Part shown: piece after piece, positions 11,472 to 24,120 of the stretch
How positions within the stretch are numbered: the first letter of the stretch is position 1
Layout: each line of letters opens with the position of its first letter
NCBI GenBank assembly: GCA_900088475.1
Contig: FLMG01000355.1
Coordinates: forward strand, 1-37,826
Direction: 5' to 3'
Length of the DNA stretch: 37,826 bases
Origin: Hyphochytrium catenoides
Taxonomy: Eukaryota; Sar; Hyphochytriomycetes; Hyphochytriales; Hyphochytriaceae
Position numbers and translations under genes: made by a program
Notes under the pieces: generated by a model
Told to the model about the DNA's origin: nothing
What the model saw: the letters and a program-made list of their open reading frames with translations, nothing else
Databases searched by the model: none

Positions 11472-14400
11472 TTAAGGAGCTTCATCGTCGACCACCTCTG
11501 GGGAGGAAGTGGGGACATTGGCATCTGCAAGAGCAAGGCGCTTGTTAGAGAATGGGACTTTAAGGGGCACATCAGCATCGTATAGTAACGTAGCAATGCG
11601 TAACGGAAAGGACCTAATCGGGCAGTGATGCAGACAGTACGGAGGAGTTTGGGGCACAAATGCATACGGTAGAAGAGGCTTGATCTTACTCTTCTTCGGT
11701 TCCCCCCTCTGTACTGCGGTGATTCTGTCACCAAGGCTGAGGGCAATGCCTTGTGTCTTGCTTCTGATACGGATGTACCCAGAAATCTTTCCATCCTCCT
11801 GCTTCTCAACGCTGAGATTGATCAAAGCATCCTCGCCTGTTTTAATGAGCAGAAAAGAGGCATCAGAAACATCAGGGCTAGAATAACGACTAGTGGGTTG
11901 AGCTGCACAATGCGAAGCTCTCCTATAGGACGATCATGTCTCACCAAAAACACTCTTTGCATACAAGTTCGCTGCAAGGAAGTTCGTCTCGCCGTCCAAA
12001 GCGGACACAGGCGTGAGACAATTCATGTTTGTGCTCTTCACAATGTGAGAGAGAAACTCCGTCACGTCTGTGATATTGGTATTGACTGCAACCTTATTCT
12101 CCCATTCAAACTCCGCCCACATAGTGCGGAAGGCAGCATCGCTACAGGTGCCTAATCAGCGCAGAGAGGACAGAGTTAGGTAAGCAAGAACGGAGACGTG
12201 AAAAGTGGAAGGAAACGTCTAAGGGCAAGATCCGGATATGGAGATAAGCAAAGGGTGATTAGGCATGACTCCTTCTGCAGAATGCAACCCCTTCCTGGGT
12301 AACCACTATGGCCTTAACCCCTTCATGCTGTCTGTTGGACGTCCTGTTTGGGGAATATCATTAGTCCTACAGCTGCTCAACCTGGTTGTATATAGTCCAT
12401 AATGTCGAGGTGCACGTCATTGAGGTTGATCACAGTCTTCTCGACGTTGCTCGAGGTGTCAAAGACTATTGTGCCAAAGATGTGTCCGGTCTCAGTGGAC
12501 GAAACCTGCGGGTTGGAATTAGGCAAGTATTGTATCACCGTTAGAATGGGCGATAACAGAGGATGTTCGAGTAAAGCGAGAGGGGATAAAGTATGAACTC
12601 CCTAGATCATAGACACAAAACAAGCTACATTCAGGCACCTTGATGTTAGCCTTGATCGTCTTATGGTCAAGAGGTCCGATTGTATAGCTCTGCGGTCGCT
12701 CCACCAGCTTCAGATCACCCATAGTAGCCAGCTCTACCGTGAGATTGGTCAAAGTCTACGAGAAAAGAAGCAAATTTAGCGGTACGATTATCCAGTCTTC
12801 AGATGTCCAATAATTGAAATCGAAGTAGGGCTAAAGAACGAAGACGCATAGCAACTTTTCTAGTGGCTACCGGTACTGTTCCAAAGGAGGCGCTCCTTTG
12901 ACGGTAAAGCATAACATGGCTAGAACAGAGAGCCCGAGGAGACCACAACCATCGGCCTTACATTTGGCGTTCTATTGATGACAAGAATCTCCAGAACAAT
13001 GTCATAGTCATGGACTGTCACATATGCCTCTGCGTAGACTGGATCCGCAAAGCCAGAGAGCTGATAAATCCGTGCCAGCTTGGACTCAAAGGGAGTCTGA
13101 TCCTTGGCTCCGGTCGCCCGTGAAATGTCAGTGCTATCGTCAATGTCAATCTCTAATGGAAGCCATGACATGGGAGAGGTTGGATAGATGAGGAGGGTTA
13201 GAAGTCCGCTCGCAAGGAGAGATGCAGCCAACCAACTAATGAAGTGTACTGACTATATAGGTAAGCAACGAACAGACAACAGTGCGTTATCGTTGAAGTT
13301 CTTCACGTTCAATCGTCCTCAAGAAGGCGAGCCAGTAGAAGAAGCCTCATGACCGACGCATTAGCCGAATTAATAGAGAGAAGAGTACTCCTACATCTCA
13401 CCTGTGACACCTAAGGACTTGGTCCCTCTCAGCTGCCGGATGGAGATTAGATCGTCTGCTTGGGCAACGGGCTGTAAAACCTTGGTAGACTTCAGCTCAG
13501 ACTCCTTTTGAGCAGCCAAAAGCGCAGAGTAACTTCGACGGCAGTCTGACAATAAAAGAGAACGATCATTAGCACTCGCTTAATTTGACAAGCCTTAGAT
13601 TGAATAGGAAATTTAGTCAGTGGATACGACGGCTTGAAATCAAGCTATGGGCCAATAAACCTTCCACGAACTATTCGGTGAAGTTTAAAAGCTTTAAATG
13701 GTTACTTTACCTCCTAGCATCGTTACTCCAAGTTCCTCTCCTATAGAAGGATCGCCAAGGATCTGCAGGCAGAGGGAGATCCTCTGACGTGAATGACTAT
13801 CGATCTTCGCCTTACTGTGCGATGACTGTCCGTACAACACGATGTTGCACATCATCATCATCGACTCCACAATCTAAGAAGTGTCCCGTAGCGCAAAGTG
13901 AGGGACAAATAGTCAGACTTGCCAAAGAGCTATGGCACTTGAAGAGGTGCAGGATGAATACAAGGGCCCCTTTGAGATAAATTTCATAGATGGTAGGACA
14001 AGGCCTTGCTCCGAGAAAGGTAGGGATGTACGTCGCAGGAGGGCTCTCAAAAAACGCTATGGAGTTATGCTAAGCTTTGCAAAAGATGCTCAAAACTAGC
14101 TATACGAGCAAACGGCAGCACTACTATAAAAATAAAGCGCGTAACAGTAGGCCAGTATAAATATAGAGAGTCAACCAGCACTTACAATGACTTTGGCCGA
14201 TGGAGAATTGGATCCGTAGGTTGATGCAGCACGGAGTGACAGTTTGGTGAGGCAGACAGCAATTGAACTGCCAAGGTAGTAGTCACCAGCGAGAAGTAGT
14301 TTTCTAAGGGTGGCCTGAGTAGACAAAGGAGTAGAAAGCCGATGACACATTAGATCAGCAATCATAAATAGTACCGCAAAGATAAAAACTGAAGTATTCG

Positions 14401-17400
14401 CCGAATAGCAAAGGCAACTCATCCTTCATGAAATGTCTCTCATTCCGGAAAATTGAGAAAATACAGCGAGATAGAAAAGATGCGAAGTCAACTCACCTCC
14501 GCTTCTTCCACATGCTTCACTGCATTATCCACCACCGTTTCCGTGGCATAAGTACCATCAGCTAGAACTACACTCTTTGTCGTCAATTTGGTCTCAGAGG
14601 GCTCAACCTGTTTGGAAAAGAGATAGAGCATAAGGTTAAAACTTTGAAAGCGTGAAGCTGATGCTTTGTCAAACCCGACCTCCTTTTGCGGTGCCGATGA
14701 GTAAGGCATGACAAGAAAGGCCGCACGCTATTCCCTTTCAAAGAGAAGTGCAACAATAACATAACCCACCTTGGGCTCCTCTTTCTGGTACTGAACAAGG
14801 GGAAGAGGTCCAAAGCACTTTTTTATAACTTGGAACGCCTCTTGAAGCAGCGCGGAGCTTTCACAGTACTCTCCTAGGATCCAAAGGGCCACACGGTAGA
14901 CCTTGCCGCTCTTGACGTCGGGGAAGCAGACAAGAAGCTTTCCCAATATGCTTGTACGCATTTCCTTTTGGTGAAGAAGCATATGGAGTCGTAAGGCCGG
15001 AAGAGATGGGTTCTAATATCAAAGGATTGATATGGACTATGGCTCTTGGTCAATTTGAAAGAGAAGGTCACAACTCTCAGGAACAGCTGTATTCGAAAGT
15101 TTGCGGATAGCAGGGGACCCTGAAGACAGATTTGGGATGAAAAGGGCGAGCAATCTTACAGGGTATGATTCACAGATAGCCCTAACGAAGTGGATCACGT
15201 CTAATGCGCCATCACCGCCGAGAAATTCCATGAGTACATGGACCTACAAGCACCAGAAATGTCAGCAATCCGTTTGATGGATTAATTCTCCTCTAAATAT
15301 TCCATGTAAGGACAATCAATCGAAGATAGCAGAGGGCCAGAAAGAAGCGCTTGAGTATTAGCTCCAAACGAGAGGAAAGAAAGCTAACTTCCTAAGAAGA
15401 GGTCTTGGAGATAGTTCAGAAAAGGAGAGACACTATTGTGTTATCAAAAGGTAAGGAGCAGCTGGAGGCTTAAAGTCCGCAATTACCACTGAGTTGGCAA
15501 CGTCTGGAAACTTTACGGCACAGTTATGAATCGCCTTGATGAGCAATTGGCGGTATTCATTGCTCTTTTCCATGTCCCTAAAAAGAAGCAGATGTAAGCG
15601 CAAAGATTGATGTCATAGAAGGAGATACGGGCCACGATCCGTAGGATAAACTTTAGGCCAACAAGGATCAGGGAAGTGTGAAAATGTTTAAACCGCGCGT
15701 ACTTATCCTGAGTCTTCAATACTTCACGCTTTAGAACGGCCATGACTTCATCCACATTGCGAGGCGAGATGAGATCCATTGCAATATCCAGGACCTGTGC
15801 AATATGGGCAAGTGGTCACGTTGATAAGCACCAGGTCTATAGGATTGAAAATGAGCTACGAGCGAGCCTTACCTTTTTCCTAATGTCTGTGTTCGGGCTA
15901 TTCAAAGCTCGCATGACGTCCATCATGATCTCTTGCAAGACCTGAGGAATTGTTGCGGTGAAAAAAGCTGATACTTAAGCAAAGGCACAGAAATGTCAGG
16001 CATGTCGGGCCACCACACATGCTCTGCTACTCCTGCGTCCGACTAGGGACCCGCCAAAACTCCGGCTCTTATGGCATCTACCTTTGAATGGTGTTTCTTC
16101 AATTCCTCAAGCCTATTGAGTACAATAAGCTTCACGTTGTTATCGCTTTGCGTATTCAACAATGCAGCGTTTGTAGCGGCAGCCGCTCTGACAGCCGTAG
16201 GAGCAGATGATAAGGACATCAAAGTCCAAGCCGCTTCATAAGCTACGGCCGCCGACCCGGAGTTCAGCAATTGGAAGATGCATCGTACAAAGCGTGCTTT
16301 TTGCTGTGGGTCCTGGCGACAAACTTTCCGTACCAACTCCAGGATGACCAAGCTAAATCCGTCACCAAACCGAGGAACCTGAAGTATCGGTTAGCAGGAA
16401 AGCAAAAGCGAGAAACACAAGAGATTCACACTCTTACCTGCTCAAAATTATTGATCAAATAGGCTACAGCTCTATCCTGCGCACAGTCAAAGAGCATTAA
16501 GAAGGCATTTCTTCTCGTATTCATGTCAGTTTCTGTCTGAATCAGCCTCTCGATGAGGTCAGGTCCGTCGGGAAGTAAATGATCACCGAAGTTTTTATAA
16601 ATATGGAACACAGCCATCACAGCATTCCGGCGAACGAAAGAGTGTCGGTGCTCAAGATTCCTAGAAGGAATTGACAGTATCCGGGGTGGTAAGTAGTGGT
16701 CGTGTGTGTGGAGAAGGAGGGAGGGCGGTGGTTGGCCAGAAGAAGCGAGTGAGCATTGGAAGCAGCAAGTAACAATGGAAGACAGAGATTCTCTCACGTT
16801 TTAATGGAGGCAATTAGGGGCTCCAAGAGCTCGGGTTCTCGTAATTTGCACAGGAACCTAAGCATGCAGCCTCTTACGAACTCATTCGGGTGAATGAGGT
16901 CATTTCTGTTATACGGGAAGTAGAGGACATGGTCAGCTTTGGGGAATTCGCTCAGCATTATAGGCCTAGGAATAAGTCTAGCAATATACCTCAGTGCGTT
17001 GCAGACAAGGATCATTTCCGGCAGAAGCTTTCCAGAAGCATCAGTCTTTGGTACCACTTCCCAGTAAATCATGAGGAGCTTTTTCAAGTTATGGTCCTGG
17101 TTCGGCACACAGTACTGGATAACCTATAACATAACAGGGGAGTGTAAGAAGCAGTACGTGATCAGGGACAAGCACTAAGCAGCAAACCGGTATATTGAAA
17201 GAGCAAGCAGTGACGGTCAGCTTCCTTGGCGAATGAGGGATGATAAACAGAACCGCATAAGGAGGATAGTAGGATAAAGGGAAAGAAGAGAAGAGGTCAC
17301 TGTTAGAAAAGTGAGATGTCTTCTTACCTGCATAAGCAATCGAGGGAAGGATTCCCCGGCTAGGAGACCCATGATAGCCAGCTTCATTGCTTTGACCTTG

Positions 17401-17574
17401 AGCTCCACCTTTCCGATACAGGGATCCCTGTCAGTGATGTATAAACGACCCATCCACCAGGAATATGATTACCTTCGGACTCTGAAGATCTTTGATGATC
17501 TCCTCCTGGGTAGGAGGGTTGCCTTTCTCCTGGCGGCTGAGAAGGATCGTACAATTCTTCTCTATATTGCTCAT
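11472..17574 (-). CDS. COPB1: coatomer subunit beta (beta-COP), multi-exon
   Basis: Beta-COP is a core subunit of the COPI coat, which drives Golgi-to-ER and intra-Golgi transport. Reading leftward, the exons give the whole adaptin-like N-terminal HEAT solenoid and the C-terminal appendage in family order: [219 protein letters not shown]. The assumed ATG is at 17574 (MSNIEKNC). Its junction to the exon beginning [10 protein letters not shown] is out of phase with the obvious donor, so the first exon is uncertain. The last intron (11525-11689) is in frame and lacks stops; spliced, the tail ends [15 protein letters not shown] then TAA. Confidence 0.93.
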
Positions 17575-18729
17575 CGTGTCCCCTGTGGAGTGCCTGCTAT
17601 GGGCTACGGCTGTTCAAAGCGTGGTCGGGACGGCAGTCCCGTGCTCTCCCGAAGACTTAAAGGAGTATAAGCATCCAGATGGAAGCTCTAATAATTGTTT
17701 GACCGCGGTAGTACGAGATCGGCCTCCTTTCGGCTTATCGACACGGCCTGGCAGCTCTGCAGTCGTACGAAGTCATGAAGTGGAAGAGCTGCTGTTGTGG
17801 TTCGACAGGTACTCGACACTTGAGAAAAAAGATTGCCGTCAATCGATCATATCTGACCTTGCTCTGTCTTTCCGCATGTGTCTACTCAGCCAACTCTCTT
17901 CTTTTGTGGCTGGAAAGGAGGGCTCTTTCTTGCCTTTCTCATCTCTTAGGGCTCTGACTCTTCTCTCACATGTCCTCATTATATAGTAATAGGCAAGCTG
18001 TCTGTGTATATCTGACTGTGTAGACATCCTTACTACGTCCACTTGCTTCCCGAAACATTGCTGAAAGATTTGATCTGAGAGAATATTTGGAATAAGAAGT
18101 GGTTTGCTCTGAATAAAGATTGATAAGAGGGAGACTAGTTATGAATGGAGAGTGCTGTATTCCTGATTCCGCTGATAATGAAGCGACGTCAACTGATGAG
18201 GAAGCAGGGCACCACCCTCCTCCTTGTCGGTTGTTGGTGCTTCTGACCCTCGTCGCTCACCTCTCATCCTATCGAGGAAGCAGAAAAGCAGGCATCGCCC
18301 TTCTTGTCGGTTGTTGGTGCTTCTGACTCTCATCTCTTATTCCATCGTCCCCACTCAGCTCCTGTGCAGAGTGCCATGGTGTTGAATGTTCGGACCCTCG
18401 TCTTCGCTGGTTACATCCCCCGCTCTTACTACGAGAAGGTGGCACCGCCCCAGATTCTGAGCTTGGGGCACCTATAATCTTCCTATGGCTCGCGGCGGTG
18501 ATTTGGACGCTTTGCATGAGGACTGTGATCGCTGATGCCGTGATAAGAGTTGCATAGGCGCACTTCCATCATGCTTGCGTTGCTCTCCCGGTGCTTCATA
18601 AGTTGTCTTTCCGACAGCCAGAAAGTGTCCCAGGGACGTGATGGGCTCTATAGGGCTAAGGTCCACAAAAGGAGTTGCTGCTGAATGCTAAACACAATTG
18701 TCTGCGGCGAAGTGGGCAGGCGTACCTAA
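17575..18729. other. divergent intergenic region, COPB1 / coiled-coil gene
   Basis: 1.15 kb between two divergent starts, so it should carry both promoters. An open frame at 17492-17986 (+) overlaps COPB1 exon 1 antisense, lacks recognisable motifs and is probably chance. A two-copy direct repeat sits at 18198-18350. Upstream non-coding or coding first exons of either gene could lie here. Confidence 0.5.
18198..18350. repeat. two-copy imperfect direct repeat, unit about 76-80 bp
   Basis: GAGGAAGCAG at 18198 recurs at 18274, and a 25-base block beginning CTTGTCGGTTGTTGGTGC recurs exactly at 18223 and 18303. The second unit carries a few extra bases between the two blocks, so the offset changes from 76 to 80. 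After that the copies diverge (CTCATC-type sequence). It looks like a local tandem duplication in non-coding DNA. No mobile-element features were seen. Confidence 0.75.
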
Positions 18730-21700
18730 ATGGATCCCTTTAAAGGCCCAAAGCGCTTTACGGCTAGGCAAAGGGGCCCCATTACGCCTACCCACGACCA
18801 TCTCAGGAGTGTAATGAACTCGGAAGACAGAGGCCATGACGTGCGGTTGTTGGCCCTGGACTCACCCAATCACAGTCCTAGACCCGGCATCATGATGGCT
18901 GCAAGTCCTCTGCAACTGGGTGCCCAGAACCAGATTAATCCTGTCTACTTCCAACCATCCACAGGGAAACGAAAAGCCCAGATGAGCGGACATGACGGAA
19001 CTGTTATGGAGCTCATCTCATCTTGCCCGCGACCCACAGGAGCATTGCAAGGGATAACAGACCATGATGAAGGTTGAGCTTTCCTCTGAGGCACCATCCA
19101 TTATTATCAATGTCTGACACTCTCCGGCAGACAACGTCATGATGGCAACCGTAATCCAAAGAGTAGCGGCGCTTGAGCAAGCCAACAGCCAGCTGTATAT
19201 GGAGCTAAAGAGGGTGAAGGATGAGTTCGCAAAGGTCCTTGACTCTACAGCGCAGGTCTGCCCTGATTCGTCGAACATGTTATCATTGCCACAAGCCTAT
19301 CAACCCGTCTTCTCACGTCCACAGAGTGGCCGTGGTGGACATCCACTCAACCTTTATCCAAGGGTTCCCGCTATCGAAAGCGAAGGTCAGCTCCACGCAA
19401 CCCCAGTGGAGCAGCGGTCGTTAACGGCGGAGATGGAAAATAGGGTCTGTAGTCTAAGCCGTCAAATGTTTTATGGACGACATCATAACTCTTCCACACT
19501 CCTAGCTAAAAAGCCTTGAAGAGCACATGCAGAGCCTGACGCAAGTCCTTCAAGCTCTTGAAGTCTCAAAGGTCGAGAACCAGGAAGAGCAACAAGAATC
19601 TTGGAATAAGTGGGGTATCCCTAATTTGATGCTTTTACATTCTGCAGGTGCTACACCTACCAGCCCAGCTTTCTGACTTAAGAGATGCCGTTCAGAGTCA
19701 ATTTAATCGTTATGGAAGGGCCCAGGAGGAGGATAGAAAACACCTTAGTTCTCTGTATGAGGAGGTAAGTTAGCGGTACACTTGGCGCCGGCTTAGCCCT
19801 AAGCACGATTTCCATTCTCAGTTATCAAACGTCAAAGGCTCATTAGTGAAAGCAGAAAGCGCGGACCAAGGGTTGGTTGCTTTCATCAGAGAACGGCTTT
19901 CATCATTTGCTCGAAAGCTTCAGGGTGTCGATGATTTCAAGCTTGCGGTACGGGTGAGGTAACACTGAATCAGCCATTCCCCTAATCGTCTTTTCTACTT
20001 AGATTGAACAGATGCGGCAAGATCTTCTTCTGATGCCTGATCGCTTAGCGGATCTGGAGCAAAGAACAAAGGAGAGTGCTAGTAAGGTTATCGACGATCA
20101 GCTAAATCGGATAGAGGAAGATTTGGTGAGCTATTCATATCTCAGACCTGACGTCTATCTGTTCTTACATAAATCTATTTCTTTGATTATAAAGAAGGCA
20201 ACAAAGTTTGATCTGCGTAAGGTTGAACGTCGCGTAGAGCAAGTTGAGCCGAACCTGATGCTAGTAGCTAACAGAGGACAGATGGAGCTCCAGGAGGCCT
20301 TAGTAAAGCGCCTTCAGAACGTAGAGGCGACTCGTGTATGGGATAGAGAGCAGGCAGAACTAGTGATGTCGGTAAGAGTGCGATCTGTGGACGGCTCTGT
20401 CCAGTCGCGGTTAAACTTACTCTATTTTGTGTTCCAGAGCTTTCAGCAGTTGATGGAAGAGCGCTGCCCCAATCTTGCTCGGCAGGTATCCCATCACATG
20501 CGTTATAGCCTTGGCTTTTCAAAGTTCCGCTCCCAGGGACTTTGCTGCCGGGGTTCATTCCTAGTGTAGTCTTTTTACTCATACGCCCGAATTATGCTTT
20601 GTTTCGAGTCCTTGACGTTGCTCCAATTGGCTCTATTGCATAAGGTGTTTCAAGAACATGCCGACATCCTGCCAGCAGGAGCAGCTTCACTGTCCGGAAA
20701 TCGAGTGAGTTCAGCCCGTCCATTGTCGTTGTGTAATAAGCAGACCGAAGATCAACTTGCAGAAACCGCAACAGACCTGACCAAGCTGGAAGAAGTTGTT
20801 AGGGCAGAGATATCTTCCAGGTAAGCGTGAGTCTACCAGCCTACAATCATATAGTGGCTTGTTGATTTGTATCCTAATGAGTCAGTTGCAGGCTCCGCAG
20901 CGAACAGAAGTTCAAGGACAGGGTTGAGAGCAAGTTAGCAAGCCTTTCCGATTATCTTGAAGAAAGAAGCAAGTCTTTGGAGGACATCACCCGGCAAATA
21001 GAACTTCGCATTAATGGCGCCACCGAGATACTCACCAAACAATGGGAGGGAACAAGGATCGCTCTTGAGCAAAGGGTTGAGACCAAAGTAGCAGTGCTTC
21101 AAGAGCGGCTTGGTGTACTAGAGAGCTGCCTAGAGAGCAGCAAGAAACGAGTTGTGGAAGCAGAAGGCGCCAACTTTGCTATGGCAAAGAGGGGTCAGGA
21201 GGAGCTAAAGGAGATGCAAGACGCCTACCAGAAACAACTGGAGAGACTTCAGATCGACTTTAAGCGGCAAATGTAAGCATATACCCACGTCTCTTTACAT
21301 GTTTACTAAGACGGGGAGGAAAACGACGCATGAAGGAGCGAAGGCGGTTAGGTGGGATGGGGTAGATGGTAAGCGGAGGTCCGTGAAGAAAGAGGGAGTG
21401 TAAAAGACAGAGAGAAGAATAACGGTGATGGAGCTTTGAGGGCAAGAAATGGTTTCCGTACAAAATCAGCTTAAGGACACCCAGCTTAAGACTATATTGT
21501 TACTATAACTTGACAGAGATCTAATGGAGCAAGAGCTTTGTCAGCGGATGGAGACCCATCTTAAGGCCAATACAGACGCTTTGGAGGCAATGAGGACAAT
21601 CATGCTTAGCAATCGCCAAGAGGTATTCGAAGCCATTGAGCTCAAGGACGAGGAGGAAAGATGCAGAAGTGAGAATTTTGAAAAGACCTTTCATGTAAGA

Positions 21701-22777
21701 TAGCTATTTGATAGCCAAACAGTTTGCTTGATATCTCATCTGAAACAATCTACAGAAGCTCTTGACGGAAAGCTGTAAGGAGTTGAAGCGTGAGATTAAC
21801 TCGGCAGCAGTCGCGACATCATCAAAAGAGATTGCTTCCCTGAGGTACAGCATTGAGGCGCAAGCTGCCGACCTGAAAGCCGTTAAGGATCAAGTGTCTT
21901 TGTTTGCTACGACTTTCCTTGAACAAAATGAAAGCCAAGAGCGCAGTGTGAGAGCACATTTTGCAGAAAGTGGGTAGAGCTTCATCCATACTGAAAGCGT
22001 TCTTAGGTCCCGGCGAAGCAAGCCGACTTGGATTTTTTACGGAAAGAGGTCTCTGCTCTACAAGCAAAAACCTTTGCACAGTTGGAGGAGCTAGCAGGCA
22101 GAATGGATATGTCGATCACAGGCTCCCACGCCCAGTCGGGAGCTTCGTTGGAGGTAAAGTTAGCTCTACTGCTGTAGGTTGGAGATAGGGTGTACATCTC
22201 TTGTCTTGAACTCTGCTGACTACACCTTGTAACGCAAGGAGCTGAGACTGGTAGAGGAAAAATTAATCGCGGTGGACTCTCTTCTTCGAGAAGAGTGCAT
22301 CAGAATCAGAGCTCTAGAGAGCGACTTCAACACTTGCGCTGATGCAATCAAGGTATATCAATACGATTTGCTAAGAGGATCAGTTCACTGACGTAAAGGA
22401 TTGCTTTCAGGATCAAGAGCTCAAGACCATGGCCATCAATGCGCAATTAGCTGACTTTGTAAAGGAGATGAAGGTGCGCCACGTGTTATCCTACGGAGCA
22501 CCATTAGGGATGAAGTCCCACGTCCTTTTCGTTTGTATTGGAACAGGGATATCGAGGCATCTCGGACGATGCGTTCCTGGAGAGTTTGAGACTCTCGAAC
22601 CCCTTTGGCAGCTTTGATGTCAGTGAGGTAAAGGTTGATGATGGTAGAATTATTGAACTAGAGGCCAAAGCACCTTACTCTTCCTCGCAATCGTTATTCG
22701 ACCAGGCATCCTTAAGGAGCAAACGAATTTCAACTTTCAAGGCGTCTCATCTGGCAGCCGGTGATCCATTCACTTAG
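18730..22777 (+). CDS. long coiled-coil protein of unknown function, about 17 exons
   Basis: Exon 1 (18730-19072) encodes a basic, Pro/Ser-rich, low-order N-terminus (MDPFKGPKRFTARQRGP). It joins in phase at 19131 to IQRVAALEQANSQLYMELKR, after which almost every exon is amphipathic helix. Further exons, boundaries approximate: 19508-19610, 19649-19763, 19822-19950, 20003-20126, 20193-20370, 20438-20486, 20642-20702, 20738-20821, 20891-21272, 21517-21694, 21756-21970, 22017-22152, 22233-22352, 22410-22472, 22547-22777. Together they give about 930 residues. The 20891-21272 exon (LEERSKSLEDITRQIELRI; VETKVAVLQERLGVLES) is a clear coiled coil. There is no catalytic motif, signal peptide or TM helix. 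The C-terminus is Ser-rich and ends in TAG at 22775. Cytoskeletal, centrosomal or flagellar roles are typical of such proteins, but none can be assigned. Confidence 0.75.
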
Positions 22778-23022
22778 ACTTGTATTTTTTATATATAAAA
22801 AGTGTATGAACAATTATGATGACAACTTCGTAGCCACGGCAAGCCCTAGATCATTTGTCTCGAGCTTATTACGTAGTCTTCTTAGGCAGCGACAGCATTT
22901 CAGAAGAGTGAAGGAAGCAGCACCCGCCAATGATATGAGGCAAGTATTATGGACATGGAGCGGTGGGTGCCACAGGCATAAATAAAATCCTGACTCCATA
23001 GAGCTACATCACAGATGCCTGG
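22778..23022. other. short convergent intergenic region
   Basis: 245 bases between converging stops, containing an AT-rich stretch (TTTTTATATATAAAAA around 22784-22801) just after the coiled-coil gene's stop. It probably holds both 3' UTRs. Confidence 0.5.
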
Positions 23023-23640
23023 TTACCCACTAGCCTGAGGTGCGAACGGGGACAAGTGAGGTGTAATGCCGACAGTACTATAGTAGGAAGAATTGCAAAG
23101 CGAGCTCTGCTGATACTGCTCATGCGGGGGAGGCGTGATGGAGACGTACCAGCCCCACTGGGGCGATACGGTCTCGTAATCCATTCGTCTCTCTTCTGTC
23201 CCAGTGGAGCCTGAATCGTCCGGACTTCCTCTTGCTGTCTCTAAGATGCTGTCGTCGACACCTTCCATTAGAGCGGTCCGTCTATGTCTAACAAAGCTCT
23301 GTCTGCTTTTCTTGCTATGGAGAGATGGATCCGATGCGAGGCCTAATCCACCGAGACGTCCTGGCATGCCATTCATTGCATCCTCTAACCTTTCCTCCTC
23401 TTCCATGTCCTTTCCTAGTACCTCAATAAGACTTCCTCCATGCTCGTCACTCCAGGAGATATCTCTATTAAGAACCTCTTCCTCGGTGGACTCCTGGTTG
23501 CTAATCAGCTTGTAGACGGATACCGCAGTAGCCGCAGCCACGGCAACAGAACCAATAATTGGGTGCTTCTTAAACCACTGAATGCCAAAGTTTACCTCGC
23601 CAATCGCTGGGATGGCTGAGGCGGCCACATTTCCATTCAT
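23023..23640 (-). CDS. unknown 205-residue protein with one hydrophobic segment
   Basis: The frame runs from ATG at 23640 to a stop at 23023. Residues about 27-46 (HPIIGSVAVAAATAVSVYKL) form one likely membrane helix preceded by two Lys, as in small anchored proteins. The middle is acidic (MEEEERLED near 79-87). A basic Ser-containing stretch SRQSFVRHRRTAL (112-124) resembles a kinase target site, and SPQWGWYVSITPP (159-171) is a compact aromatic/proline motif that may be a conserved peptide-binding or sorting element. The C-terminus is Ser/Tyr-rich. I do not recognise the family. Extra upstream exons in the 23641-24214 region are possible because an open frame continues there, but no splice junction could be settled. 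Convergent with the coiled-coil gene. Confidence 0.65.
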   Translation of the reverse strand: MNGNVAASAIPAIGEVNFGIQWFKKHPIIGSVAVAAATAVSVYKLISNQESTEEEVLNRDISWSDEHGGSLIEVLGKDMEEEERLEDAMNGMPGRLGGLGLASDPSLHSKKSRQSFVRHRRTALMEGVDDSILETARGSPDDSGSTGTEERRMDYETVSPQWGWYVSITPPPHEQYQQSSLCNSSYYSTVGITPHLSPFAPQASG

Positions 23641-24120
23641 TCTCCGAAGCCGGTTGAGATAGGAGGCTCCACAAGCTTGGCAAGAGATTGTCGTTCTGGG
23701 AGAATATCTGATAATTAAGCAGGCGCTCCACTTTTGCAGGTGGTAGAGTTAGAAGCCGCAAAATGGATAAGGTTGATCTTTTTAGGCTGGGGTTTTCACT
23801 CTGCGATAATAAATGCTGATCAAGAGTCTGAAGGCTTGGAGCTATTGCATCTGGGGAAGAAGTATGGGTCTTCCTTGTGCGAACTGGCCCGCGCCGACGG
23901 CGAGGTTCAAGAAGAGACAGAATTGGGTGAGCTCTCAAAGGTGTGGAAGTTCCAATAGCAGAGGAGGGCTGAGCAGATTTCGCGCCTTTCAGTATCAAGA
24001 AAGCTGAATCTTCTTCTTGGTGCGAGGGAAGGGAGACGAAGACTGAGCCAGCGCTTCCAGGCTCATCGACACAGCCGGCGCTCACCTGACAAGATGCATC
24101 GTGCGATGACGAAGCAATAG

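Noticed and set aside
11525-11689. A ~55-residue novel extension of beta-COP
   Set aside because: The segment is bounded by good splice sites, and splicing restores a normal short C-terminus in frame.
17492-17986. 164-codon plus-strand frame near the COPB1 start
   Set aside because: It overlaps COPB1 exon 1 antisense and runs into promoter sequence. No domain or family pattern was seen.
3738-22777. Genome-wide reassignment of TAG to an amino acid
   Set aside because: The coiled-coil gene appears to end at TAG (22775-22777), and no other conserved exon here (EMC1, COPB1, REJ protein) contained an internal TAG that I could see.
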